Shown here: piece by piece, positions 16,100 to 24,061 of the stretch
How positions within the stretch are numbered: the stretch's first letter is position 1
Layout of the letters: the number at the start of each line of letters is the position of its first letter
Assembly (NCBI GenBank): GCA_031285845.1
Contig: JAITVK010000018.1
Span: forward strand, 1 to 64,000
Reading direction: 5' to 3'
Length of the DNA: 64,000 nt
Origin: Propionibacteriaceae bacterium
Lineage (GTDB): Bacteria; Actinomycetota; Actinomycetes; Propionibacteriales; Propionibacteriaceae
Notes under the pieces: generated by a model
Databases searched by the model: none
Seen by the model: only the letters and a program-made list of their open reading frames with translations
What the model was told of the DNA's origin: nothing
Position numbers and translations under genes: made by a program

Positions 16100-16105
16100 A
16101 CTCTA
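16100..16105 (-). promoter_or_regulatory. Leaderless -10 element of the DUF1345 gene
   Basis: TAGAGT on the minus strand, 6 nt before ATG 16093. Its first three bases are the stop codon of the upstream PH-domain gene. Confidence 0.55.
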
Positions 16106-17866
16106 GCGCCCAGGATGGTCGATCAGCGGGGTCTGCGCTGCGATGAATTGGGCCGCGTCGTCGCGATCCAGGTCGGCGATGCGGGGCGCGATCGGTCCGG
16201 CGGTGGAGTGTAGGACGATTTCGACCAAGCGTTGGCGGCGGTCCCACCAGCCAGTGTTGGTGGTGATCGCCTGGATCCGATCATGAGGGACGATCGTGAC
16301 TTTACGGGTCCACCAACCGGAGCGGATGACGATGGCGCTGGGCGTACGGGCGTAGCCCTGGCGGGCCCACACTAGTGGGCTGAACCAACGCGCCCGGCGC
16401 GGAGTGGTGACGAATCCAGCGTCCGCGTCGGCGTCGGCCTGTTTCGGCCCGGGGTAGGTCATCGCTTCCTCGATCAGCGGCCAGACCGACGCGCTGGTCA
16501 CCTCGGGCATGACCGCCCCGATGGCCCGGGCGGCCATCGCCGGATCGGCCACCGGAACCAGCAGGGTACGATCAGCCGATCGGGCAGTCATGCCGTAGCC
16601 GGCGATGTTGCAGGTGATCCGCCACCAGTTCGGTCCGCGCCACCACAGGCGCTGGCTCAGACGAATCGCTTGGATGCGTCGGGCCGGGATGGATTGGTTG
16701 ATCTGGGTGGTCAGCCCGTGGGTCAACCGGATGCCGTCGGGTGTGGTGCGAGCGGTGAAACCCATCTCGGTCACCAGATGGTTCCACAGCGCACGGCCGA
16801 ATCCGGCCAGGATCGGCAGGTACGCCAGCAGGCTGCCCCATTGGCGCGTGCCCAGCGTCACGACGCTGACGGCGATGGTCGCAGCGAGCGTGAACCACGG
16901 CTCCCAGGTTCGCAGGTACGAGGTGACCGTCCAGGTGGTGGGCACGGTGAACAGGGTCGGGAGTGAACTCGGATCAAGCGCGAGCTGCCCGGCGGTCGGG
17001 TTGGTCGATGGATCGGGTAGGGGTGTGGTGTCAGGCGGATCGGGCTGGAGCGTGGCGCCAGGCGGATCCGTCAGTCTTCCGGCGGTGCTTGGATCGGGGC
17101 CGGTCGTGCCACCTGTCAGATCCCCCCACCCTCCGACGCTGGTCGGACCGGACAGGCCGTTGAGGGTCGGGCTGACAAGCGGTGGGACGGCGAGCGCGGG
17201 TGCCGTGTGCTGCGCTGATGTCGACTCGGTGGAGTGCTGGCCCGGACGAACCATCTGCCACACGTCGTTCATCGCCTGCCGACTGGTCTGCGCCACCGAT
17301 TGATGGCCGGTCGAGACTGGCGCGCTGGGACGGCGAGCGGCGATGTCCGCCCGTACTGTCGCCGCCTGGCTCGCCGTCAGATAAGCCAGGGACAGATGGG
17401 AGTCGTCCCCACCGGCGGTCTCCACCTTCACTTCGGCCAGACCGAAAAGCCGTGGCACCAGCGGATGGACGACGTCGATCGCTTCCAGATGATCCAGTCT
17501 CAGACGGCGATGCTGACGATAGACGATGCCACTGATCAGCTCGATCGACTCGGCTCCGATCCGAAAACGGGCTCGACGCCACCAGATCAGGTTGTAGCAG
17601 ACCATCGCTGACACCAAGACGAGCGCGATGATCACGAGCCGCCAGACCCCGGCCGCCTGCCCGACCTCAATCAGTTCGGTCAGATTGTTGCGGGCAGAGT
17701 TGATGACGAATCCGACCAGGACAAGCAGTCCGGCCCAGTTGCGCAGCCACGGAGTCAGCGGGTGCAGGCGCTGCCACGGCGCGGAGTCCTCAGCCAGGTC
17801 AGGCGTGGCCGCAGGTCGCGGGTCGACCGGCTCGGCGGTCATGGCTGAACCCGGGCCGGTGGCCAA
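16103..17866 (-). CDS. YdbT-like membrane protein with bPH2 (DUF304) domains
   Basis: A 587-aa membrane protein. Two membrane segments near residues 40-85 are followed by a bPH2 domain (ISGIVYRQHRRLRLDHLEAI, about 110-130). A proline/threonine-rich linker of about 100 residues follows (about 215-320). A second membrane pair, a second bPH2 domain (PARRIQAIRLSQRLWWRGPN) and a third (TIVPHDRIQAITTNTGWWDRR) complete it. This matches YdbT of Bacillus, made of repeated DUF304 units, whose exact role is unresolved. It overlaps the smaller PH protein upstream by 28 nt, the YdbS-YdbT pairing. Confidence 0.85.
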   Translation of the reverse strand: MATGPGSAMTAEPVDPRPAATPDLAEDSAPWQRLHPLTPWLRNWAGLLVLVGFVINSARNNLTELIEVGQAAGVWRLVIIALVLVSAMVCYNLIWWRRARFRIGAESIELISGIVYRQHRRLRLDHLEAIDVVHPLVPRLFGLAEVKVETAGGDDSHLSLAYLTASQAATVRADIAARRPSAPVSTGHQSVAQTSRQAMNDVWQMVRPGQHSTESTSAQHTAPALAVPPLVSPTLNGLSGPTSVGGWGDLTGGTTGPDPSTAGRLTDPPGATLQPDPPDTTPLPDPSTNPTAGQLALDPSSLPTLFTVPTTWTVTSYLRTWEPWFTLAATIAVSVVTLGTRQWGSLLAYLPILAGFGRALWNHLVTEMGFTARTTPDGIRLTHGLTTQINQSIPARRIQAIRLSQRLWWRGPNWWRITCNIAGYGMTARSADRTLLVPVADPAMAARAIGAVMPEVTSASVWPLIEEAMTYPGPKQADADADAGFVTTPRRARWFSPLVWARQGYARTPSAIVIRSGWWTRKVTIVPHDRIQAITTNTGWWDRRQRLVEIVLHSTAGPIAPRIADLDRDDAAQFIAAQTPLIDHPGR

Positions 17867-18501
17867 GAGGTCTCAGCGTCACCGAGGCGATCAACGTCAC
17901 CGAGGTCGTTCGGAGTCGATGGGGTGGAGGTCGCGCTCGGCGACAGACCAGCGTCTTCCGTCAGACCCTCAGACTCCACCGGAGCTCCGGTCAGCCTGGC
18001 CCTGTCGGTCAGGATGTCGCGCAGGTGGGCGGCCGCGTCCGGGGTGATGCCGGACATGGTCGCGGAGAGCGTGACCGAGGCAGTGGCGATCGAGATCGAC
18101 GCCAGTCCGAAGATTTTCTCCAGTGGACTGATATTGATGTCGACGTACTGGATGCGAACGTAGGGAACGATCGTCAGATGTCGATAGAGCAGGCCGCGCC
18201 GAAGGAAGAAGTCGCGGTCGCGGATCGCATAAGCCATCGCATGGACACGTGCTGGAGTCCGGATGGCCTGCCAGGTGAAGATCACGGCCACCACCGCCGT
18301 CAGGGTGATCAGCCACCATGACGGCGCGAAGATGGCGATGATGGCTCCGGTCGCGACCAGCGGCACACCAGCCAGCGCCAATCCCAGCAGGCGCACGATG
18401 ATGAGCTTCGGGTCCATCGGTTGCCAGTCGAGGCCTGCGGGGATGAGCGGGTCGAGCGACACCCCGATCGGTGTCGTGGGTTCGGCTGGGGCGAAAGACA
18501 T
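17839..18501 (-). CDS. YdbS-like bPH2-domain membrane protein
   Basis: A 220-aa protein with two adjacent membrane segments (about residues 37-80) and one bPH2/DUF304 domain: DRDFFLRRGLLYRHLTIVPY, then VRIQYVDINISPLEKIFGLA. The C-terminal 50 residues are polar and low in complexity. The start ATG 18501 has GACAAT 6 nt upstream, so a leaderless start is likely. It leads the two-gene operon with the YdbT-like gene. Confidence 0.87.
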   Translation of the reverse strand: MSFAPAEPTTPIGVSLDPLIPAGLDWQPMDPKLIIVRLLGLALAGVPLVATGAIIAIFAPSWWLITLTAVVAVIFTWQAIRTPARVHAMAYAIRDRDFFLRRGLLYRHLTIVPYVRIQYVDINISPLEKIFGLASISIATASVTLSATMSGITPDAAAHLRDILTDRARLTGAPVESEGLTEDAGLSPSATSTPSTPNDLGDVDRLGDAETSWPPARVQP

Positions 18502-18507
18502 GAATCC

Positions 18508-18513
18508 ATTGTC
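18508..18513 (-). promoter_or_regulatory. Leaderless -10 element of the PH-domain operon
   Basis: GACAAT on the minus strand, 6 nt before ATG 18501. Confidence 0.55.
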
Positions 18514-18696
18514 GCAGGTCTGGTTGGGCCATCGCCTGGATCTGGCCGCTGTCAGTGGTCTGTGCCAGACTGTACGCGAGTCATCCGACTGGGCACGGCC
18601 GCTGGTGAGCGGCGTCGACCAATTCCGGGCACGCTTCGTCGGATCGGGTGGGCTTGGCCGTGCCGCGGCTCACGGTGTGATCAGTGAGGAGAAGTG

Positions 18697-19821
18697 ATGA
18701 GTGTGTGGGACGCCCTGGTTGGCCAGGGGCCGGTGGTCGACACGTTGCAGCGCGCGATCAGCGGTCAGGCTCATGCCATGACTCATGCCTGGCTGTTCAC
18801 TGGTCCGGCGGGATCGGGTCGATCGGTGGCGGCCTCGGCTTTCGCCGCCGGACTGCAATGCGCCCAGGGTGGTTGCGGGGTCTGTCAAGCCTGCTTGACG
18901 GCTCGGGCGGGCACACACCCCGATGTCACTGTCGTACGAACCGAGCAGCTCAGCATCGGGGTCGACGAGGTGCGTGACCTGGTGCGTCGAGCCGCGATGT
19001 CGCCGACCTTGGGGCGGTGGCAGACGCTCATCATCGAGGACGCTGATCGCATGACAGAGCGGGGGGCCGACGCGTTGTTGAAAGCGATCGAGGAGCCCGC
19101 GGATCGCACGGTGTGGATGCTCTGCGCGCCGACTGCCGACGACGTGGTGGTGACTGTGCGTTCCCGCAGCCGTCACGTCGGTTTGGTCACCCCGAGTCAG
19201 GCCGCGGTCGTCCAGTTGCTGACCGGCGAAGGGGTGGCGCCGGATCAGGCGGAGTTCGCCGCGCGGGTGTCCCAAGGACACATCGGGCGGGCCAGGGCGT
19301 TGGCGACGAAGCCCGAAGCAGCCCAGCGCCGCCGCGACATTCTCGCGCTTCCAGCCCAGTTGACCGGGTTGGGCCCGTGTTTGAAAGCCGCGGCTTGGGC
19401 GGTGACGACCGCGCAAGCCGAAGCCCAAGCGGCCACCGCGCCGTTGGACGCCGCCGAGCAAGACAAGCTGGCCGCGGTGCTGGCCACCTCCTCGGGCAAG
19501 GCGGCCCGAGGAATGGCCGGTCAGATGAAGGATCTGGAGGAGCAGCAGGCGTTGCGGCTCAAACGGTTCGTCCGCGACCGATTGGATTCGGTCCTCGGGG
19601 AGCTGACCTCGTACTATCGCGACGTCTTGGTGGTTCAGATGTCGGCCCAGGCTGGCCTGGTCAATCAGGATTGTGGTCCGTCGATTCGCGAGGTGGCCCA
19701 GACGACGACGGCCGAGGCGACCATCGGGCGAATCGACGCCATCGTGGAGTGTCGCCGAGCGATGATGAGCAATGTCGCGCCCCAGCTGGCCTTCGAAGCG
19801 CTGATGGTTTCTCTGGCTTGA
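18697..19821 (+). CDS. holB: DNA polymerase III subunit delta'
   Basis: A 374-aa clamp-loader subunit of the AAA+ superfamily. The P-loop is altered to GPAGSGRS (Arg for Lys), as is normal for the non-hydrolysing delta'. A zinc-binding cluster CAQGGCGVCQACLTA follows (about residues 49-63). The central stretch IIEDADRMTERGADALLKAI and EEPADRTVW is the family signature. ATG 18697 was preferred over GTG 18694 because GAGGAG lies at 18686-18691. Many actinobacteria have tmk directly upstream; it is absent here. Confidence 0.93.
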   Translation: MSVWDALVGQGPVVDTLQRAISGQAHAMTHAWLFTGPAGSGRSVAASAFAAGLQCAQGGCGVCQACLTARAGTHPDVTVVRTEQLSIGVDEVRDLVRRAAMSPTLGRWQTLIIEDADRMTERGADALLKAIEEPADRTVWMLCAPTADDVVVTVRSRSRHVGLVTPSQAAVVQLLTGEGVAPDQAEFAARVSQGHIGRARALATKPEAAQRRRDILALPAQLTGLGPCLKAAAWAVTTAQAEAQAATAPLDAAEQDKLAAVLATSSGKAARGMAGQMKDLEEQQALRLKRFVRDRLDSVLGELTSYYRDVLVVQMSAQAGLVNQDCGPSIREVAQTTTAEATIGRIDAIVECRRAMMSNVAPQLAFEALMVSLA

Positions 19822-20029
19822 CTGGTGGCTCGTTGGCGTGTCGTAGCCAAGACATACGTGGCGACATGGCACGATGTAGGTACTGAGGATTGTGTATACG
19901 ATCAAGATATCCACACGATCAGGGCGTCAAACCCACGCGTCGGCCATCGCTGATGTGGGCGCAGATCGTCCCGATCATGGGGTGAGACCCAGGTCACAAC
20001 CTTTTCATCCGGCGAGCGGAGGGACGACC

Positions 20030-21310
20030 ATGAGCGACGAGACATCGAGCCGCGGTTTTGACATCGGACTGAGTGGCGGTGACCAGCCAGAGGGCGTCAA
20101 GCCCGGCACCGACCATTTGGAGGAGCTGATCAGTCGCAGCTCAGGGTCGACCACCGAGCGGGTCGACCTTCAGACATCGCCGACCGAAGAGGAACCCGCT
20201 TTCTCAACGCCATCGAGCGATCCGGTCGATTCTGGCGCGTCCACTGGCGTCGAACCGGTTACGACGGATTCACCGGTTGAGGACGCCTCCGACATTGACG
20301 AATTTCGCAGCTTCGCACAGTCCCAGCCGCGGCCGACCCCTGCCGCGAACACGGAGGCGGTTCAGCCGCGCTGGCCGTTCGGCGGCGACGAATCGGTGAC
20401 CGTGGCCGCCACCGCGTCTCCTGAACCTGCGCCAGCGGACCTGGTCGACCAGGCCGTCGCCCCCGCGCCCGCGCCGCCAGTCCAGTCACCCCAGGTGATT
20501 GCGGCGACGCCGGATCCTGAACCCGAACCGGCCCCGGTCGACCGCGAATTCCCGCAAGGCACCGTCGACTTGACTGAAGAAGCCGCCTCGAAACCCGCTT
20601 TCGCTTTGGCTGGTCCGGGCGACAACCATGCACGTGCCCTTGACGACTCGTTGTACCGTCAGGGTCAAGAACCCGTCCCAGGAACCGTGGAGGTGGACCA
20701 ACCCGTGACACAACCCAACGCGACCGTCATCATGCCGATGGAGTCCCAGTTGACCGATCATCAGGCGGCCAGGGCGCGCGCGCTCGGCGTGGTCGACCGT
20801 GGAGCCGATGTCATCACCGCTCCCCAGCTGTTCCTCCCGCCGTCGATGTACAAGCGGTGGCCCAGTTTCGCCCTGTTCATGTTCCGCTTGGTCGTCGTGG
20901 CTATCCTCGGGATTCGTGCGACCCAGGAGTGGATGAACTTCTCCCATCTCAAAGAGCGCTGGTCCGCGTCGATTTTCCCCAGCCCTGAGATCTTCGCCAC
21001 CGGCCAGATCATCGTGGAGTACGCCATCGCGTTGATGTTGCTGCTCGGTCTGGCGTCGAGGGTCGCCGGCGTGGTGATGTTGGCGTTGTACGCGACAGTG
21101 TTGAGCTTCGTCGTGTGGGGCGCGACCAACCCGTTCAGCCGGGGTGTGGTCGGCTTCGACGGTCAGTACGAGGTCACGATGGCCGCGATCGGCCTGCTTT
21201 TCGCTGGGCTGGGTGGTGGTGGCGCCGCCGTCGACGCGGCGATTCATCGCGCGCGGCTCGAACGCAAGAACGCCAAGTTGGGCGTGACGGGGACCTCGGC
21301 CGAGTTCTGA
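20030..21310 (+). CDS. DoxX-family membrane protein with long acidic N-terminus
   Basis: A 426-aa protein. The first 270 residues are disordered, acidic and rich in Pro, Ala and Ser. The C-terminal 140 residues form a four-helix DoxX domain (MYKRWPSFALFMFRLVVVAI, then PEIFATGQIIVEYAIALMLL). DoxX-type proteins act in membrane redox or quinone-linked processes, but most are uncharacterised. ATG 20030 follows GGAGGG (20018-20023). The 210 nt upstream hold no gene. The unusual length of the disordered region suggests a cytoplasmic interaction arm. Confidence 0.83.
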   Translation: MSDETSSRGFDIGLSGGDQPEGVKPGTDHLEELISRSSGSTTERVDLQTSPTEEEPAFSTPSSDPVDSGASTGVEPVTTDSPVEDASDIDEFRSFAQSQPRPTPAANTEAVQPRWPFGGDESVTVAATASPEPAPADLVDQAVAPAPAPPVQSPQVIAATPDPEPEPAPVDREFPQGTVDLTEEAASKPAFALAGPGDNHARALDDSLYRQGQEPVPGTVEVDQPVTQPNATVIMPMESQLTDHQAARARALGVVDRGADVITAPQLFLPPSMYKRWPSFALFMFRLVVVAILGIRATQEWMNFSHLKERWSASIFPSPEIFATGQIIVEYAIALMLLLGLASRVAGVVMLALYATVLSFVVWGATNPFSRGVVGFDGQYEVTMAAIGLLFAGLGGGGAAVDAAIHRARLERKNAKLGVTGTSAEF

Positions 21311-21321
21311 CGATCGTTGAC

Positions 21322-21339
21322 CCGCCTTGTTCGAGGCGG
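21322..21339 (+). terminator. Weak hairpin after the DoxX gene
   Basis: CCGCCT and AGGCGG around TGTTCG, with a T-richer stretch after it (TTAGGTTCTTGT). A six-bp stem; modest support. Confidence 0.4.
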
Positions 21340-21427
21340 TGGCCTTAGGTTCTTGTCACGCCTTGTGTCGAGTGTGGCTTGAGGGGCCGCGGGACCGAAA
21401 CTATCGTGCAGTGTTGTGTTTTGCGGG

Positions 21428-21433
21428 TAGTCT
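21428..21433 (+). promoter_or_regulatory. Leaderless -10 element of the hemC-hemD gene
   Basis: TAGTCT, 6 nt before GTG 21440. Confidence 0.55.
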
Positions 21434-21439
21434 GGAATC

Positions 21440-23182
21440 GTGACCCAGTTCATTGAGCTCGACCCTGTGTTGCGGATCGGCACGAGAGGATCCGCCATCG
21501 CGTTGCGCCAGGCGAGTGGGGTGGCGCAGGCGTTGGTCCGCAAAGGATTGTCTTGTGGCTACACCATCGTGCCGGTCGGGCAACAAAGCGCTGGCGGCGA
21601 TCCGTCGGCGTTCGCCGGGGGATCGCTCCAAACCGCCGCGTTGAGAAGCGCCTTGGCGCAAGGGCGCTGTGATGTGGCGGTCCATTTCGCCAAAGACCTT
21701 CCCGTGGACATCGAGCCGGCCATCGGCGCGGTCATGGCCCGCCACGACCCCCGTGAGGCCCTGGTCAGCGCGGGCTGTCTCAGTTTGGCGGAGTTGCCCT
21801 ACGGCGCGCGAGTCGGGGTTCCCGAAGGGGTCCGTCGGCTGCAATTGCTCGGGCTGCGGGAGGATTTGACCATCGTCACAGTTCGGGGTTCGGTGTCTGA
21901 CCGGCTGGCGCTGATCGATGATGGACGCCTTGACGCGATCGTGCTGTCCCACGCGGTGGTCGTGGCCTCGGGGGTCGAAGACCGTATCGGCGAACTGTTC
22001 TCCCTGGCAGCGATGATCCCGACTGCGGCCCAGGGCATCACTGTGGTGGAGGTCGGCGCTGGCGTCGACCCGTCGGTGATGGACCTGCTACGGGCTGTCA
22101 CCGATCCGGACACCGCGCTGCGCTGGAGTGTGGAACGCGCCGTCCAGGTCGGACTGAGCCGACAGACCACCGACGCCGTGGGAGTGGTGTCAGATCTGGC
22201 CACCGTCGATCAGACCCGACGCCTGAGGGTTCGTGTCGTCGTCTGTGGGTCATCCGAAATGATTCGCGATGAGCAGTCTATCCAGCTGAGCGGCGACGCC
22301 GACCAGGATCACCGGGCCAGTTCGCAGTTGGCCGAGCGTCTGGTCAGTGAGGTCGGTCCACGCAGTCCCGCGCCGGCCCCGACTGTCCCGTCGCGCGGCC
22401 CAGGGTTGCGCGTGATGTACGACGCCAGCGCAGTGGGCGCGGGCGAGTACTTCGATCAGATCCAGGCGCGTGGCGCGACGGCGGTTCCGGTGGAGTTGAC
22501 GCAGACCCAGTACGCCGATCAGGAACAGTTGGACACGGTGTTCGAGCAGATGGCCCGAGCCGACTGTGTCGGGATCGCGTCGCCCTTGGTCGTCGAGGTT
22601 TTAGCCGAGCATGCGGAACTGCGTGGTGTGACGCTGGACAGCGTGCTCGAACCGGTCCGGGTCGGCGCGATCGGCTCGGCGACGGCCGCAGCCCTGGCCA
22701 GGCAGTACGTCAGCTTCGAGGTGGTTCCCGCCACTGCGGTCTCGATCACGACCTTGGAACCGGTCTGGCCGCGGTTCGACGGTGACGGACCCCGACCTGT
22801 CACAGTCATTCCCAGTTCGAGCAACTCATCACCGGCTCTGTCGCGGATGTTGGGCGATTTGGGTTGGCAGGTCGAGGCTCCGGTGGTCTACACCCGGGTC
22901 CCGGCTGAATGCGGTCCGCAGCAACAGCAGGCGATGGCCGACGGGTGGCCTGACGTGATTATCTTGTCGACCCGCAGTTCCGTCCAGGCGTTGGAGGCGC
23001 TCTACGGTCTGCCGCCGGATGGAGTCAAAGTCGTGGTCGTCGGCAAGTACGCGGTCCAGGACGCGATCGACCTGGGGATGCGGGTGGATTTGGCGCCGAT
23101 GACCTCCAGGGCTCCCGATGTCGTACGGCTGAGTTTGGCCGATCGTGCCGCCGATTCAGACACTGGCACTGTCGCGGTCTAG
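21440..23182 (+). CDS. HemC-HemD fusion with a degenerate hydroxymethylbilane synthase domain
   Basis: 580 aa. Residues 10-320 align with hydroxymethylbilane synthase: RIGTRGSAIALRQ, RCDVAVHFAKDLPV, VRRLQLL, VRGSVSDRLALIDDGRLDAI and PTAAQGI. Residues 325-570 resemble uroporphyrinogen-III synthase (IPSSSNSSPAL, VIILSTRSSVQAL). Substrate arginines and the catalytic Asp (KDLP) are kept. The cysteine that carries the dipyrromethane cofactor (E. coli C242, LEGGCQVPIG) is replaced: the aligned segment reads LSRQTTDAVG, with Thr243. The lysines of GGKGLFVKE are also missing. The HemC half is therefore probably not a normal enzyme, while HemD could still work. No other heme genes are nearby. Confidence 0.85.
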   Translation: MTQFIELDPVLRIGTRGSAIALRQASGVAQALVRKGLSCGYTIVPVGQQSAGGDPSAFAGGSLQTAALRSALAQGRCDVAVHFAKDLPVDIEPAIGAVMARHDPREALVSAGCLSLAELPYGARVGVPEGVRRLQLLGLREDLTIVTVRGSVSDRLALIDDGRLDAIVLSHAVVVASGVEDRIGELFSLAAMIPTAAQGITVVEVGAGVDPSVMDLLRAVTDPDTALRWSVERAVQVGLSRQTTDAVGVVSDLATVDQTRRLRVRVVVCGSSEMIRDEQSIQLSGDADQDHRASSQLAERLVSEVGPRSPAPAPTVPSRGPGLRVMYDASAVGAGEYFDQIQARGATAVPVELTQTQYADQEQLDTVFEQMARADCVGIASPLVVEVLAEHAELRGVTLDSVLEPVRVGAIGSATAAALARQYVSFEVVPATAVSITTLEPVWPRFDGDGPRPVTVIPSSSNSSPALSRMLGDLGWQVEAPVVYTRVPAECGPQQQQAMADGWPDVIILSTRSSVQALEALYGLPPDGVKVVVVGKYAVQDAIDLGMRVDLAPMTSRAPDVVRLSLADRAADSDTGTVAV

Positions 23183-23225
23183 GCCACTTGCCGAATCGAA
23201 GCCCCGTTGCAACGTCGCGATCCGG

Positions 23226-23280
23226 CCGACTCGGATGGCTCTGCCCGATCAGATGGCTCGGCCAACTCGAATGGCTGCGG
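23226..23280 (+). repeat. Three imperfect 18-19 nt tandem repeats
   Basis: Units at 23226-23243, 23244-23261 and 23262-23280 share the core C-GAT/AACTC-GATGGCT. They lie between the convergent hemC-hemD and DedA genes. No function is evident. Confidence 0.5.
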
Positions 23281-23323
23281 CGTCAGCGCCGAGGTGGCAC
23301 CGAGTCAGTGTTGGCCCACGATG

Positions 23324-24001
23324 TCAGTGAGTGCTGGCCTCGGACCGCTGGCGACGGGCTTTGACCCATTCGTAGACCATCGGCAGCAGTGAGATCACCA
23401 CGATGATGACGCAGGCCAACTCGAAGTTGGCTTTGATGGCGGGGATGCCGCCGAGGAAATACCCTGCAGTGGTCACGATCAGGACCCAAGCCAGACCGCC
23501 GATCGCAGTGTAGGTGATGAAGGTGCGGAAACTCATCTTGGAGATGCCGGCGATCAAGGTGACGAACGTTCTCACCAGGGGCACGAAGCGGGCCAAGATG
23601 AGCGCGCGGGAGCCGTACCTCTCGAAGAACACGTGGGTCTTGTCGATGTGCGTCGGGTTGAAGATTTTGCCCGCCAAACCGCTACGGGGCTTGAACAGCG
23701 GTGGACCGATCAGGCGACCGACCCAGTAGCCGGCGACGTTGCCTGCCACAGCGGCGATCATAAGGACGATGTAGACCACCGCGACTGTCGTCCATGTTCC
23801 GCCGTACGCGATGGTGCCCATGGCGGTGAACATGCCCACCGCGAACAGCAGGGAATCACCCGGCAGGACCGGAAAGATGGCGCATTCGATGAAAATGATC
23901 AGGGCCACGCCCCACAGCGCCCAGTTGCCCAGGGAAGTGATGATGACCTCCGGATCGAGCCAACTGGGAAGAAGCAAAGGTGTCAGGGCAAGCAAAGTCA
24001 C
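23324..24001 (-). CDS. DedA family (SNARE-associated) membrane protein
   Basis: A 225-aa integral membrane protein. DedA motifs are present: FIECAIFPVLPGDSLLFAVG (about residues 38-57), GNVAGYWVGRLIGPPLF (about 87-103) and ARFVPLVRTFVTLIAGISKM (about 137-156, containing the essential-type arginines). Family members are implicated in lipid-carrier flipping, including undecaprenyl phosphate, which would fit the nearby envelope genes. The start is GTG 24001 with TAATCT 6 nt upstream. Confidence 0.9.
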   Translation of the reverse strand: MTLLALTPLLLPSWLDPEVIITSLGNWALWGVALIIFIECAIFPVLPGDSLLFAVGMFTAMGTIAYGGTWTTVAVVYIVLMIAAVAGNVAGYWVGRLIGPPLFKPRSGLAGKIFNPTHIDKTHVFFERYGSRALILARFVPLVRTFVTLIAGISKMSFRTFITYTAIGGLAWVLIVTTAGYFLGGIPAIKANFELACVIIVVISLLPMVYEWVKARRQRSEASTH

Positions 24002-24007
24002 AAAAGT

Positions 24008-24013
24008 AGATTA
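24008..24013 (-). promoter_or_regulatory. Leaderless -10 element of the DedA gene
   Basis: TAATCT on the minus strand, 6 nt before GTG 24001. Confidence 0.55.
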
Positions 24014-24061
24014 CCCTACCGGCCGAAGCGGGGCCCAGTAGACCGGCCGAAGCGGGACCTG

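Noticed and set aside
23226-23280. CRISPR array
   Set aside because: Units are 18-19 nt in direct tandem without spacers, and no cas gene is present.
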